Source: Blautia parvula (lineage in GTDB: Bacteria > Bacillota > Clostridia > Lachnospirales > Lachnospiraceae). From it: DNA of 64,000 bases. Below are positions 19,372 through 27,591 of this stretch, piece after piece (the stretch's first letter is position 1; every line of letters begins with the position of its first letter). Below the pieces are notes generated by a model, which did no database searches, was not told the DNA's origin, and was given only the letters and a program-made list of their open reading frames with translations. Both the position numbers and the translations under genes were made by a program. The stretch lies in contig NZ_CP084061.1 in assembly GCF_020215665.1 (NCBI RefSeq), positions 4,865,001 through 4,929,000 on the forward strand, given 5' to 3'.

Positions 19372-19965
19372 ATGACAAAGAAAGAAATGCTGGAACAGCT
19401 CTCAAAAGAAAAGAAAGGGATCCTGAGGACAGCAGATGCCCAGGTATTAGGGATCTCCAGGCCCTACTTTTTGGAATTTATCCAAAAGCACGGATATGAA
19501 AAGATGGCCCACGGCATCTATCTGTCCCCGGATGCTTGGGAGGATGGGATGTATATCCTGCAGTCTAGATGTCCGCATGTTGTTTTTTCCCACGAGTCTG
19601 CTCTATACCTTTTGGGGCTGACAGACCGGGAACCTATGCAGCATACGGTGACTGTAAAAAGCGGCTATAAAACGACAAATCTAAAGGAAGAGGGGGTGAT
19701 CGTCCACATCGTAAAAAAAGAAAGATATCCGATCGGCATCACAGAGATCGAGACGCCCATGGGCCACATGGTGCGTACTTATAACGCGGAGCGTTCGATC
19801 TGTGATATTCTGCGCAGCCGCAGTCAGGTGGAGATCCAGGACAGGCAGACCGCCCTGAAAGAGTATGCCCGCAGCCGGAAGAAGGATATCCCTCTGCTCC
19901 TGGAGTACGCAGAGGAGTTCAAAGTCGATAAGATCTTAAAGATATATCTGGAGGTGTTATTATAA
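19372..19965 (+). CDS. AbiEi-family antitoxin / transcriptional regulator
   Basis: 197 residues. The N-terminal winged helix (KKGILRTADAQVLGISRPYFLEFIQKHGYEKMAHGIYLSP) and the following domain (FSHESALYLLGLTDREP, HIVKKERYPIG) are typical of AbiEi, the antitoxin of the type IV AbiE toxin-antitoxin/abortive infection system; it represses its own operon. The ATG follows AAGGTGATG. The stop codon is directly followed by the GTG start of the toxin gene, so translation is coupled. It stands at the left edge of the ICE, where it could stabilise the element and protect against phage. Confidence 0.88.
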   Translation: MTKKEMLEQLSKEKKGILRTADAQVLGISRPYFLEFIQKHGYEKMAHGIYLSPDAWEDGMYILQSRCPHVVFSHESALYLLGLTDREPMQHTVTVKSGYKTTNLKEEGVIVHIVKKERYPIGITEIETPMGHMVRTYNAERSICDILRSRSQVEIQDRQTALKEYARSRKKDIPLLLEYAEEFKVDKILKIYLEVLL

Positions 19966-20865
19966 GTGATCCACACATCAAGACAATTAAAAGCGCTGGT
20001 CCGTAACCGTTCCCATGGGGACAGCACGAAGGCGCAGCTGCTCATACGAAGTTATATCATGGAACGTTTTCTGGAAAGGATCTCCCTGTCGCCGTACAGG
20101 GAGAAATTTATTTTAAAAGGCGGAATGCTCATATCCTCCATGGTAGGGGTAGATTACCGTTCCACCATGGATATGGACACTACAGTCCGGAACATGCCCC
20201 TGTCTGCAGACCATATGGAAAAGATCATAAAGGATATCATCCGGATTCCCATCGAGGACGGCGTCACGTTTGGGATCAAAAAGATAACAGAGATCATGGA
20301 AGAAGAGGAATACGGGGGCATCCGCCTGCATCTGGAAGCTGTCCTGGATACCATGAAGATCCCCTTAAAACTGGATGTTTCCACTGGTGATATCATTACG
20401 CCGAAGGAGATCACGTATCAATACTGGCTGATGTTTGAGGAACGGACCATCCCGGTCCTGGCCTATAACCTGGAGACGGTATTAGCTGAAAAGCTCGAGA
20501 CCGTGCTGAGAAGGGGGACGGCCAACACCAGGCTCAGGGATTTTTATGACCTGTTCCTTTTGCAGAAAGAGTACAGTAGCAGCCTCATCCTCCCGGATCT
20601 GAAACAGGCTTTTACAGAGACCTGCCGGCAGAGGGAGACAGGAGCAGAAAAAGGGATGGATGTCCTGAACAGGATCCGGGCAGACCCGGGCATGGAGCGG
20701 CTGTGGGAAAACTACAGGCGGAAGTTTGAGTATGCAGAAGGCATATCCTGGGATGAGGTCATGGGAACCGTAGAAATGCTGTATCAGATGACAGCAGAAA
20801 AAAAGGAGGAAAAGAGCTTTGAAAAGAAAGAAAGCCCATATAGGGCGAAAGACAGGGATCTATAA
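19966..20865 (+). CDS. AbiEii/AbiGii-family nucleotidyltransferase toxin
   Basis: 299 residues. It shows the nucleotidyltransferase core of the AbiEii family: FILKGGMLISSM followed by STMDMDTTVRN (paired acidic residues for metal), then KLDVSTGD and the PVLAYNLETVLAEKLETVLRRG helix with RLRDFYDLFLL, all characteristic. AbiEii is a GTP-binding nucleotidyltransferase toxin that halts growth during phage infection. GTG start 19966 touches the antitoxin stop and has GGAGGTG upstream. Nothing looks broken. Confidence 0.88.
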   Translation: MIHTSRQLKALVRNRSHGDSTKAQLLIRSYIMERFLERISLSPYREKFILKGGMLISSMVGVDYRSTMDMDTTVRNMPLSADHMEKIIKDIIRIPIEDGVTFGIKKITEIMEEEEYGGIRLHLEAVLDTMKIPLKLDVSTGDIITPKEITYQYWLMFEERTIPVLAYNLETVLAEKLETVLRRGTANTRLRDFYDLFLLQKEYSSSLILPDLKQAFTETCRQRETGAEKGMDVLNRIRADPGMERLWENYRRKFEYAEGISWDEVMGTVEMLYQMTAEKKEEKSFEKKESPYRAKDRDL

Positions 20866-20900
20866 GAGAAGGAACTATAGTATGGGAGATACCATATAGA

Positions 20901-20938
20901 AGCTGGCCGCACATAAAAAATGCAGTCAGCTTTTTTTA
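20901..20938 (+). terminator. Terminator after the AbiE pair
   Basis: AAGCTG-GCC-GCA and TGC-AGT-CAGCTT form a stem with a small symmetric mismatch, then TTTTTTTA. It separates the AbiE operon from the ICE backbone. Confidence 0.8.
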
Positions 20939-20976
20939 TGCCCGGGATCCGATATCACGGAAAGGAGTTGGTCCCC

Positions 20977-21354
20977 ATGGAGAGGGAAGAAGCATGTTCT
21001 GCATCCCATGCCGCACACAGCAGCATTTTGGCCATTGCCGGGGCATATACCGGTCCGCTGCTGGAACACCTGTATGGGAAGGGACAGAAGACATGTGACA
21101 TGGAAGATATATATGAAGCTTTGAACGCACTGTATGAGACCAACCGGGTGGAGGAGGCTATGGGCCTTATCCGCGGACTGTTTGCCATAGGGGAGATGGA
21201 CTATCCCTATCCTCTGGAGGCCTTAGAAAGGTTCAGATCCGCGCGTGAGGCTTTTGTTTCCGAGTTTTTGGCCGGCTTCCAACGGAAGATCACAGAGAGA
21301 AGGAAAAGAGAGAAGTGTACAGGAAAGGAAGGAGGCAGATATGCCGCAGAGTAA
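20977..21354 (+). CDS. Hypothetical ICE protein ahead of parA
   Basis: 125 residues from ATG 20977, which has GGAAAGGAG upstream; in-frame upstream codons lie within the terminator. It is mostly helical with no membrane segment (AHSSILAIAGAYTGPLLEHLYG, MEDIYEALNALYETNRVEEAMGLIRGLF) and a basic C terminus. Its last 14 bases overlap parA, so it is probably the first gene of the partition operon. I do not recognise a family. A small regulator or partition accessory is possible. Confidence 0.72.
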   Translation: MEREEACSASHAAHSSILAIAGAYTGPLLEHLYGKGQKTCDMEDIYEALNALYETNRVEEAMGLIRGLFAIGEMDYPYPLEALERFRSAREAFVSEFLAGFQRKITERRKREKCTGKEGGRYAAE

Positions 21355-22168
21355 AGTGATCGCGGTCATCAACCAGAAGGGCGGCGTGGGGAAGACCACG
21401 ACTACCCTAAACTTGGGGGCCGGGCTTGTACGGGAGGGAAAGCGGGTGCTCTTGGTGGATGCGGACCCTCAGGGGGATCTGACCACATCCCTTGGCTGGC
21501 AGGACGGGGACCGCCTGGAGGCGACCCTTGGGACCCGGATGGGAAAGGCCATCGAGGATGTGCCGGTACCGCCGGAGGAGGGCATCCTCCATCATGAAGA
21601 GGGGATGGATCTGCTTCCGGCTAACCTGGAGCTGTCGGGAATGGAGCTGACACTGGTATCGGTCATGAGCCGTGAACGTGTCATGCGCAGCTGCCTGGAG
21701 CCATTAAGGGACAGGTATGACTACATCCTGATCGACGGGATGCCGAGCCTTGGGATGCTGACCATCAATGCACTGGCGGCAGCGGACAGTGTCATCATCC
21801 CGGTACAGTCCCAGTACCTTCCGGCGAAGGCCATGACTCAGCTGATCAAGACCGTGAACCGGGTAAAAAGAGGGATCAATCCGGGCCTGCGGATAGAAGG
21901 CGTGCTCCTCACACTGGTGGATCACAGGACAAACCTGGCGAAGACAACAGCAGAAGCACTCCGGAATGGATATGGGGATAAGCTGAAGATATATAGGACC
22001 GAGATACCGATCGCGGTGTCCGCAGCGGAAGCCACGACCGTGGGGCAGAGCATTTTTTCCTATGATGGGAAAAGCACGGTTGCCGCGGCATATGAGGCTT
22101 TGACAAAGGAGGTGCTTAAGGATGGCGAAAGGCAGCGGCATCCGGTTCACCCTGCCATCGAGCGATGA
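21341..22168 (+). CDS. parA: ParA/Soj-family partition ATPase
   Basis: 275 residues from ATG 21341 (AAGGAGG upstream). It has the deviant Walker A of ParA (NQKGGVGKTTTTLNLG, residues about 9-24), the A' motif VDADPQGDLTTSLG, and Walker B-like YILIDGMPSLGMLT, with VIIPVQSQYLPAKA following. ParA forms ATP-dependent gradients that position DNA with ParB. Its 3' end overlaps parB by 47 bases. On an ICE, ParAB may stabilise the excised circular form or act in other maintenance roles. Confidence 0.94.
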   Translation: MPQSKVIAVINQKGGVGKTTTTLNLGAGLVREGKRVLLVDADPQGDLTTSLGWQDGDRLEATLGTRMGKAIEDVPVPPEEGILHHEEGMDLLPANLELSGMELTLVSVMSRERVMRSCLEPLRDRYDYILIDGMPSLGMLTINALAAADSVIIPVQSQYLPAKAMTQLIKTVNRVKRGINPGLRIEGVLLTLVDHRTNLAKTTAEALRNGYGDKLKIYRTEIPIAVSAAEATTVGQSIFSYDGKSTVAAAYEALTKEVLKDGERQRHPVHPAIER

Positions 22169-23045
22169 GCTCTTTAAGACAGAGGAGGCCCGGGAGGAGG
22201 AGAAGCTTGAGAAGGTCGTGAACCTTCCCCTCCAAGCGATCTCCGATTTCCCCGGCCATCCTTTTAAGGTGCGGGACGATAAGGAAATGCAGGACCTGGC
22301 AGACAGTGTCAGGGACTTTGGCGTCCTCGTCCCTGCCCTGGTACGGCCGAAGGGGGACGGCTATGAGATGATCGCAGGGCACCGCCGCAAGCGAGCAGTG
22401 GAGCTTTCCGGCCGTTCAGAGATCCCCTGCATCATCCGGGATTTTACAGAGGAAGAAGCCACGATCATCATGGTGGATTCCAACCTGCAGAGGGAGCATA
22501 TCCTGCCGTCTGAGAAAGCGCTTGCTTATAAGATGAAATTGGAGGCTATGAAAAGACAAGGTCAGCGAAATGATTTAACTTCGGACCCAGTGGGACCGAA
22601 GTTTCGTTCTAATGAGGAATTAGCTAAAAAATCGGAAGAGAGTGTGACTCAGATTAAACGCTATATCCGCCTTACAGAACTGATCCAGCCCATCATGGAT
22701 ATGGTGGACGATGGAAAGATCGTTTTTCGGCCGGCGGTAGAGCTTTCCTATATCCCAAAGGATCTGCAGGAGACACTTTTGGATGCGATGGAATGTGAGG
22801 ACTGCACCCCGTCCCTTGCCCAGGCGCTCAAGATGAAGAGCTTTGCAAAAGAAGGGCGCCTGAGTGAGGATGTCATCTTTTCCATCCTGCAGGAAGAGAA
22901 ACCAAACCAGATAGAACAGTTCAAGATACCGAAAAAGCGCCTGAGCAAATATTTTCCTGAAGGGACGTCCGCAAAAAAGATGGAAGATACGATCTTAAAA
23001 GCGCTGGAGCAGTATCTGAAACGGCAGAGGAGCATGGAGCGGTGA
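22122..23045 (+). CDS. parB: ParB/Spo0J-family partition protein
   Basis: 307 residues. The ParB/Srx domain is present: VNLPLQAISDFPGHPFKV, LADSVRDFGVLVPALVRP, and box II EMIAGHRRKRAVELSG with the CTP-binding GxxRxxA-like core. A helix-turn-helix region follows (NEELAKKSEESVTQIKRYIRLTEL). ParB binds a centromere-like site and loads ParA. Around residues 148-166 the G+C drops and the sequence (NDLTSDPVGPKFRSNEEL) looks like a variable linker. The overlap with parA implies translational coupling. Its binding site is not identified. Confidence 0.93.
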   Translation: MAKGSGIRFTLPSSDELFKTEEAREEEKLEKVVNLPLQAISDFPGHPFKVRDDKEMQDLADSVRDFGVLVPALVRPKGDGYEMIAGHRRKRAVELSGRSEIPCIIRDFTEEEATIIMVDSNLQREHILPSEKALAYKMKLEAMKRQGQRNDLTSDPVGPKFRSNEELAKKSEESVTQIKRYIRLTELIQPIMDMVDDGKIVFRPAVELSYIPKDLQETLLDAMECEDCTPSLAQALKMKSFAKEGRLSEDVIFSILQEEKPNQIEQFKIPKKRLSKYFPEGTSAKKMEDTILKALEQYLKRQRSMER

Positions 23046-23284
23046 AGGTACGCCAAGGGGGGAGTCTATCCCGTCTCCCTATGGCAGGCCGCGTCCGGTT
23101 TTCCCCTCTCCACACCTCACCCCTTTCGTTACCAGCTATACCAGCTCAAAGAAAAAAATATGGCTTCCGGAACGTAGTGGTAAGGGATAGGGCTGGATGG
23201 AAGCGGGGATATGGAAAGAGACCTTGACAGTTTGTATGTTTTTTATGTTTGAATGGCGTGGTCACAAAGAAAGGAGGGCTGTAT
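23046..23284. other. Non-coding gap after parB
   Basis: A 239-base stretch with strong strand bias: 23054-23130 is C- and T-rich with GGGGGGAG and CCCCTCTCCAC tracts, followed by an A+T-rich part with TTGACA at 23224. A 61-codon frame crosses it without a ribosome site and looks non-coding. Its position directly after parB would suit a centromere or a promoter for the next operon; neither is shown. Confidence 0.3.
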
Positions 23285-23374
23285 ATGACACTGAAACTGG
23301 GGATCACAGTGCTGTTAGTGGTATTTATCGCAGGGGCTGTCATCTGGCTGAACCTGCGGCACAGAAAGAAATGA
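23285..23374 (+). CDS. Small single-pass membrane protein (29 residues)
   Basis: ATG 23285 stands seven bases after AAAGGAGG. The product begins MTLKLGITVLLVVFIAGAVI, one hydrophobic helix, and ends with a basic RHRKK tail. The size, membrane segment and strong ribosome site support a real small gene. Many conjugative elements encode such micro-membrane proteins, but I know of no function for this one. It is the first gene of the cluster that continues through radC. Confidence 0.62.
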   Translation: MTLKLGITVLLVVFIAGAVIWLNLRHRKK

Positions 23375-23415
23375 AGGCCGGCAGGATCATGACCGGCAAA
23401 AAGGAGGGATGCGCC

Positions 23416-23535
23416 GTGAAGGAGCAGGAAGAAAGGAAGGAGACAGATCTGCAGGGGCTGCGGGAACTGGTCCGCCAGCTTGAGGACGGGCAGATGCTCA
23501 CCGTGAGCCTGGGAGAGGAGGAGGACGATGCATGA
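23416..23535 (+). CDS. Small acidic helical protein (39 residues)
   Basis: GTG 23416 follows AAAGGAGGG at seven bases and gives a 39-residue, strongly charged helix (ETDLQGLRELVRQLEDGQM) ending EEEDDA. An upstream in-frame ATG at 23371 overlaps the previous stop (ATGA) but has no clear ribosome site, so GTG is preferred. It overlaps the radC start by eight bases. The fold suggests a coiled-coil partner protein; function unknown. Confidence 0.6.
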   Translation: MKEQEERKETDLQGLRELVRQLEDGQMLTVSLGEEEDDA

Positions 23536-24034
23536 GCTGGAAGTGGTGAAGATCCGTCTGGTAAAGGGTACCTCCCTGTATAGTGACAAAGAGCTGAACT
23601 CCCCTGAGGCTGTCATGGAGCTGATCGCCGGGGAGATGGCCTTATATGACCGGGAAGTCCTGTGCATCCTGAACCTGAAAACAGATGGGACACCCATCAA
23701 TCTGAACATCGTGAGCGTAGGCACCGTCAATCAGGCCATGGTCATCCCGGGGGATGTGTTCAAGAGCAGCATCCTGTCAAACGCGGACCACATCATCGCG
23801 GTGCATAACCATCCGAGCGGGAAGATCCTCCCGTCTAGATCGGATCTTTATATCACCCAGAGGCTGCGGCTTGGCGGGGAGCTCATGGGCATCCCGTTAT
23901 CTGATCATATCATCATCGGGGGAGGCAGCGGGCAGATGTTCAGTTTCCGGGAGCATGGCCTCCTGCAGGCGGATCCAAAAGAGATGGAACAGTTCTTCCG
24001 GTCAATGAAAAAAGAGGCATGCCGGGAGCGGTGA
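23528..24034 (+). CDS. RadC-family JAB/MPN domain protein
   Basis: 168 residues: only the C-terminal JAB1/MPN+ metal domain of RadC, without the N-terminal helix-hairpin-helix. The zinc site HNHPSGKILPSRSD is intact, preceded by AMVIPGDVFKSSILSNADHIIAVHNH and followed by LSDHIIIGGG. Such short RadC-like proteins are frequent on ICEs and anti-defence islands and may be involved in DNA processing or anti-restriction, but their biochemical role is not settled. ATG 23528 lies within the end of the preceding small gene. Confidence 0.88.
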   Translation: MHELEVVKIRLVKGTSLYSDKELNSPEAVMELIAGEMALYDREVLCILNLKTDGTPINLNIVSVGTVNQAMVIPGDVFKSSILSNADHIIAVHNHPSGKILPSRSDLYITQRLRLGGELMGIPLSDHIIIGGGSGQMFSFREHGLLQADPKEMEQFFRSMKKEACRER

Positions 24035-24050
24035 ACAGGAGGTGAGAGAA

Positions 24051-25016
24051 ATGGGGTATATCCCGCCCGAAATGGTTGAAAAGGCAAGACGGATGGACCT
24101 TCTGACGTATCTGCAGACCTTCGAGCCCGGAGAGCTGGTCCATGTCTCCGGAAACACGTATGCGACGGCCACCCACGACAGCCTTAGGATCAGCAACGGC
24201 AAATGGTGCTGGTTCAGCCGCGGCATCGGCGGACGTTCCGCTTTAGATTACCTTGTAAAGGTGAAGGGGTGTTCCTTTCTGGAAGCTGTAGAGACACTGA
24301 GCGGCATCCCATGTCCGGAGACACGGCCGGTCCATAAAAAAGAACCTGCCCCCAAAAGGCTTCTGCTGCCCGAAAGAGCGGAGCACGCAGACCGGGTCAT
24401 CGAATACCTTAAGAGGCGCGGGATCTGCCGGGAGGTACTGGAGTTCTGCCTGGAAACGGGCAGGCTTTATGAGAACAGGAACGGCCACAGCGCGGTCTTT
24501 GTGGGAATGGATAAGGAGGGGAGGCCGAGATATGCCGCCATCCGGGGCATGGGCGAAACTGGATACAAAGGGGATGCCTCCGGCAGCGATAAGCACTTTT
24601 CCTTCAGCATCCCGGGAAAATGCGGGACGCTCCAGGTCTTTGAGGGGGCGGTGGATGTGCTGTCCTATGCCACCCTGCGGATCCTGGATGAGAAGGACTG
24701 GAGGCAGGAGCACCTGCTTTCCCTTGGGGGCGTGTATGTCTCCAAAAGACCTATGGAACAAAGAAAACTCCCTGCGGCGCTGAAACAGTACCTGCAGGAC
24801 CATCCGGAGATCCGGACCGTGATCACGAACCTGGATGATGACAGGGCGGGGCGGGAGGCAGCTCTGGCCATCGAAAGGCTCCTGCCGGAGAAGTACCGGG
24901 TGTCCCTGCGCCTCCCGTTGTATGGGAAGGATGTCAATGACACCTTATGCCACAGGCTGGGGCTTCCGATCGTCCGGACGGTGCAGAAGGGAAAGAAAAG
25001 AGAAGAAGAAAGATGA
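24051..25016 (+). CDS. DUF3991/Toprim-domain protein
   Basis: 321 residues from ATG 24051, with AGGAGGT upstream. The N terminus (GYIPPEMVEKARRMDLLTYL) and following beta-rich part (WCWFSRGIGGRSALDYLVKVKG) match the ICE proteins carrying DUF3991. The C-terminal half is a Toprim fold: VFEGAVDVLSYATL with the catalytic-type Glu, then VITNLDDDRAGREAA with the acidic DxD. The arrangement resembles a DNA primase without a helicase. Role on the ICE is probably replication or processing of transferred single-stranded DNA (inference). Confidence 0.84.
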   Translation: MGYIPPEMVEKARRMDLLTYLQTFEPGELVHVSGNTYATATHDSLRISNGKWCWFSRGIGGRSALDYLVKVKGCSFLEAVETLSGIPCPETRPVHKKEPAPKRLLLPERAEHADRVIEYLKRRGICREVLEFCLETGRLYENRNGHSAVFVGMDKEGRPRYAAIRGMGETGYKGDASGSDKHFSFSIPGKCGTLQVFEGAVDVLSYATLRILDEKDWRQEHLLSLGGVYVSKRPMEQRKLPAALKQYLQDHPEIRTVITNLDDDRAGREAALAIERLLPEKYRVSLRLPLYGKDVNDTLCHRLGLPIVRTVQKGKKREEER

Positions 25017-25039
25017 CAGAAGGAAGGGAGGGGGAATGT

Positions 25040-25966
25040 ATGGAGAAATGGGGGTACAGGGAATACAGGCAATGGATCCTGTCCGAGATGCGGATGTATT
25101 ATCCACCCAATGAAGGCTTTGCCGTTTATACCCAGTGGATAGAAAAGAACAACATATCCCTGGAGGCGCTCATCATCCGGCATGTGACGGAACAGGAGGT
25201 GCCAGTCTTTTATCTGAAAGACTTTTATGGAGCGTACCGGGGCGGAGTGCCGCTGCAGGGGACTGCCATGCATATCTGCCGTCTGTATGAATGCCGCAGG
25301 CAGCTGCGGGCACCCTTTGGAGAGCTCAGTGACTTTGGGGCGGTGAAGGACAAGCTGCGCATACACCTGGTGGAAAAGGAGGGGAACCAGAGATATCTGG
25401 AGGAGGGTCCGTACCGGATCCTCACTTTAGGAGCCGCCATTGTGACAGCAGAGGTGCTGGACACACCAGATGGGAAGTTCTGCGCCCGGGTGACGGAGGA
25501 GCTGTTAAGAGGATACGGCATCTCTGATGACCGGTTGTTTGAGACCGCCATGGAAGAGACATGCAGGCAGGAACCGGCCTGTTTTTTTCCTTATGAAAGG
25601 GCAGGGAACGCCCTGGGGGAAGCACTCAAAGAGGATCTGGGAGCCGAGCCGTATCTGTACGTCCTGACGAACCGGTCGGGACAGTTCGGGGCTGCGGCTG
25701 CTTTATATCCGGGAGTCCTTTCGGAGGCCGGAGAGGTCCTGGGGGAGGATTTTTATCTCCTCCCGTCCAGTGTCCATGAGCTGCTGGCCATACCGAAATC
25801 TGAGGGGCTGAAACCGACATATCTGCGGAAGATCCTGCAGGAGGTGAACGCGGAAAGGACAGCGCCGGAGGAACAGCTCGGGAGCGAGGTCTTTGTCTAT
25901 CAGAGAAGAGAGGAGCGGATCGCACCGTGCATAGGAAAGATGAGAGAACGGGAGGAGAACAGATGA
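25040..25966 (+). CDS. DUF5688-family protein (first of two)
   Basis: 308 residues from ATG 25040, behind GGAGGGGG. It begins in a small-helix region, followed by ISLEALIIRHVTEQEVPVFYLKDFY. The second half carries the pattern EDFYLLPSSVHELLAIP near residues 240-260, shared with its paralogue at 26141, where the same words appear (EDFYVLPSSVHELILL; APEEQLSNEVFEY). The family is common on Lachnospiraceae conjugative elements and has no known function. Its stop overlaps the next start (ATGA). Confidence 0.8.
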   Translation: MEKWGYREYRQWILSEMRMYYPPNEGFAVYTQWIEKNNISLEALIIRHVTEQEVPVFYLKDFYGAYRGGVPLQGTAMHICRLYECRRQLRAPFGELSDFGAVKDKLRIHLVEKEGNQRYLEEGPYRILTLGAAIVTAEVLDTPDGKFCARVTEELLRGYGISDDRLFETAMEETCRQEPACFFPYERAGNALGEALKEDLGAEPYLYVLTNRSGQFGAAAALYPGVLSEAGEVLGEDFYLLPSSVHELLAIPKSEGLKPTYLRKILQEVNAERTAPEEQLGSEVFVYQRREERIAPCIGKMREREENR

Positions 25967-26154
25967 AGGAAAACGACAGAAAAGGAGCAGAAGAAAGGGT
26001 ACATGGAAAGCCATATACAGAGTGGGAGCCGAAAACGGACGCATACAAGAGGCTGAAGGCCTATTGGGAGAAGGCTGCCGGACTGGCGGAAAAAAAGACA
26101 GGACAGGGTGCCGGAGAGCTCAGGGAAAAGGAGGCGGGGCATGATGGAACATGA
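25963..26154 (+). CDS. Small charged hypothetical protein (63 residues)
   Basis: ATG 25963 overlaps the preceding TGA and follows GGGAGGAG. The product is hydrophilic and helical (EWEPKTDAYKRLKAYWEKAAGLAEKK), without a membrane segment. Its stop overlaps the next DUF5688 gene by 14 bases. Tight packing on both sides supports translation. Function unknown. Confidence 0.65.
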   Translation: MKENDRKGAEERVHGKPYTEWEPKTDAYKRLKAYWEKAAGLAEKKTGQGAGELREKEAGHDGT

Positions 26155-27055
26155 TATCTTTTATTTTCAGGAACAGCTTTTAGCCGGGTTAAGGGAATAC
26201 CTTCCCGCGGATGCCGGATATGTATACCGGATGGAGACAGTGGAAAAGAACAGGGAGACAAGGCATGCCCTGGTCATCGGGAAAAAGACAGACAGCATCA
26301 TCCCGACCATATATATGGAAGGGTATTTTCAGGCGTATGAGAACGGGTATCCCTTATCCAGCATCTGCAGGGATATCTGCCAGGACATCCTCACAAGGGA
26401 GCCGCCCCGGCTGGATATGGGGAAGGTGCAGGACTATGAGCAGATAAAGGAGAACCTGCGCCTGCGCCTGGTGAGCCGGGAGGATAACCGAAAGTACCTG
26501 GAACAGGGGCCGTACCGGATGGATACCATAGGGGCCATGGTGGTGTACGCAGACCTGGATGAGAGCCTGATGGGCCAGGAGATGGGCATGCGGATCACAC
26601 ATAGGCTGCTGCAGGGGTACGGGGTCACAGAAGGCCAGCTCTTTGACGAGGCCATGACCCAGACACGGATGCACTGCCCGTTCACCCTGCAGTCCATGGA
26701 CAGCCTGATCGAGGAGATGACGGGGATGCGGGGGCCCGGCGGCTGTGACATGCACATCCTGACAAACCGGGATAAGTTCTATGGCGCGTCCGTATCCCTG
26801 TATCCGGATACGCTCCCGAAGGTGCGGGAGATGCTGGGGGAGGATTTCTATGTCCTGCCTTCCAGCGTCCACGAACTGATCCTCTTACGTAAGTCCGGGC
26901 AGCATACTCCTTATGACCTGCGCGCCATGGTACGCCAAGTGAACCGGGAGCAGGTGGCGCCGGAGGAACAGCTGTCCAATGAGGTGTTTGAATACCGGGG
27001 AAAGGAAAGGCAGCTCCTGCCGTGCAGGATAAAAGAAAGGGAGAGGGAGCGTTGA
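26141..27055 (+). CDS. DUF5688-family protein (second of two)
   Basis: 304 residues; the start is ATG 26141 or the adjacent ATG 26144, both served by AAGGAGG. It aligns by eye with the 25040 protein along the whole length (IKENLRLRLVSREDNRKYLEQGPYRM here, VKDKLRIHLVEKEGNQRYLEEGPYRI there; HILTNRDKFYGASVSLYPDTL and YVLTNRSGQFGAAAALYPGVL). So this is an old tandem duplication. No catalytic motif is recognised. Function unknown; perhaps part of an ICE-specific complex. Confidence 0.8.
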   Translation: MMEHDIFYFQEQLLAGLREYLPADAGYVYRMETVEKNRETRHALVIGKKTDSIIPTIYMEGYFQAYENGYPLSSICRDICQDILTREPPRLDMGKVQDYEQIKENLRLRLVSREDNRKYLEQGPYRMDTIGAMVVYADLDESLMGQEMGMRITHRLLQGYGVTEGQLFDEAMTQTRMHCPFTLQSMDSLIEEMTGMRGPGGCDMHILTNRDKFYGASVSLYPDTLPKVREMLGEDFYVLPSSVHELILLRKSGQHTPYDLRAMVRQVNREQVAPEEQLSNEVFEYRGKERQLLPCRIKERERER

Positions 27056-27468
27056 GTGACAAAGGAGATACGATCCGCGTCCTGCTCGTGAGGCCAGGGA
27101 AAGCGCCGGAGGTCATGGAGATGGAGAACAGCCTGTCCGGGATGCAACGCGCGGTGGAAGGAAATATCGAGATGCTCCTGCCTTTTGAGGAGGAAGTGGC
27201 CCTTGTCTGTAATGAGGAGGGAAAACTGGACGGGCTGCCCTTGAACCGGGGCATCCGGGACCGGGAAGGGTGTCTGCTGGATATCGTGGCCGGGAACTTC
27301 TTTTTGTGCCGGGCCCCGAGGGACAGCAGTGCGTTTGAGAGCCTGACAGAAGGGCAGATAAAAAGATACAGGGAGATGTTCCGGTATCCGGAGATGTTCT
27401 TACAGATGGGACGGGAGATCTTCCCGATAAAGATAAAAGAACAGGAGACCGGCAGGGACAGCAGGTAA
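27052..27468 (+). CDS. DUF3846-family protein
   Basis: 138 residues. The start is taken as TTG 27052, overlapping the TGA of the previous gene and preceded by GGGAGAGGGAG. The protein begins with the DUF3846 pattern: RVLLVRPGKAPEVMEMENSLSGMQRAV and later EVALVCNEEGKLDGLPLNRGI. It ends with a segment resembling FRYPEMF. Such proteins accompany relaxase regions of Firmicute ICEs; no activity is established. Confidence 0.75.
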   Translation: MSDKGDTIRVLLVRPGKAPEVMEMENSLSGMQRAVEGNIEMLLPFEEEVALVCNEEGKLDGLPLNRGIRDREGCLLDIVAGNFFLCRAPRDSSAFESLTEGQIKRYREMFRYPEMFLQMGREIFPIKIKEQETGRDSR

Positions 27469-27489
27469 AAGAGCCGCAGAGGGACGGGG

Positions 27490-27575
27490 GCGTACATCAT
27501 ACCAGCAAGCATCGTGTTTGTGATACCACAAACACCGTTTACCAGGGGAGCGCCCCTGGGACCCTCTGCTATCAG
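27490..27575 (+). other. Candidate origin of transfer (oriT)
   Basis: A 123-base non-coding gap directly before the mobC-relaxase pair holds two hairpins. GTGTTTGTG and CACAAACAC (27514-27522, 27527-27535) are perfect 9-bp arms around ATAC. CCAGGGG and CCCCTGG (27542-27548, 27553-27559) pair around AGCG. GACCCTCTGCT follows. Inverted repeats near the relaxosome genes are the usual oriT layout for MobP-type relaxases. The nick site cannot be named from sequence alone. Confidence 0.5.
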
Positions 27576-27591
27576 GAAAGGAGGCAGCCGT

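Noticed and set aside
23042-23227. A 61-codon frame after parB
   Set aside because: No ribosome site, low-complexity composition, and no fit with the following operon.
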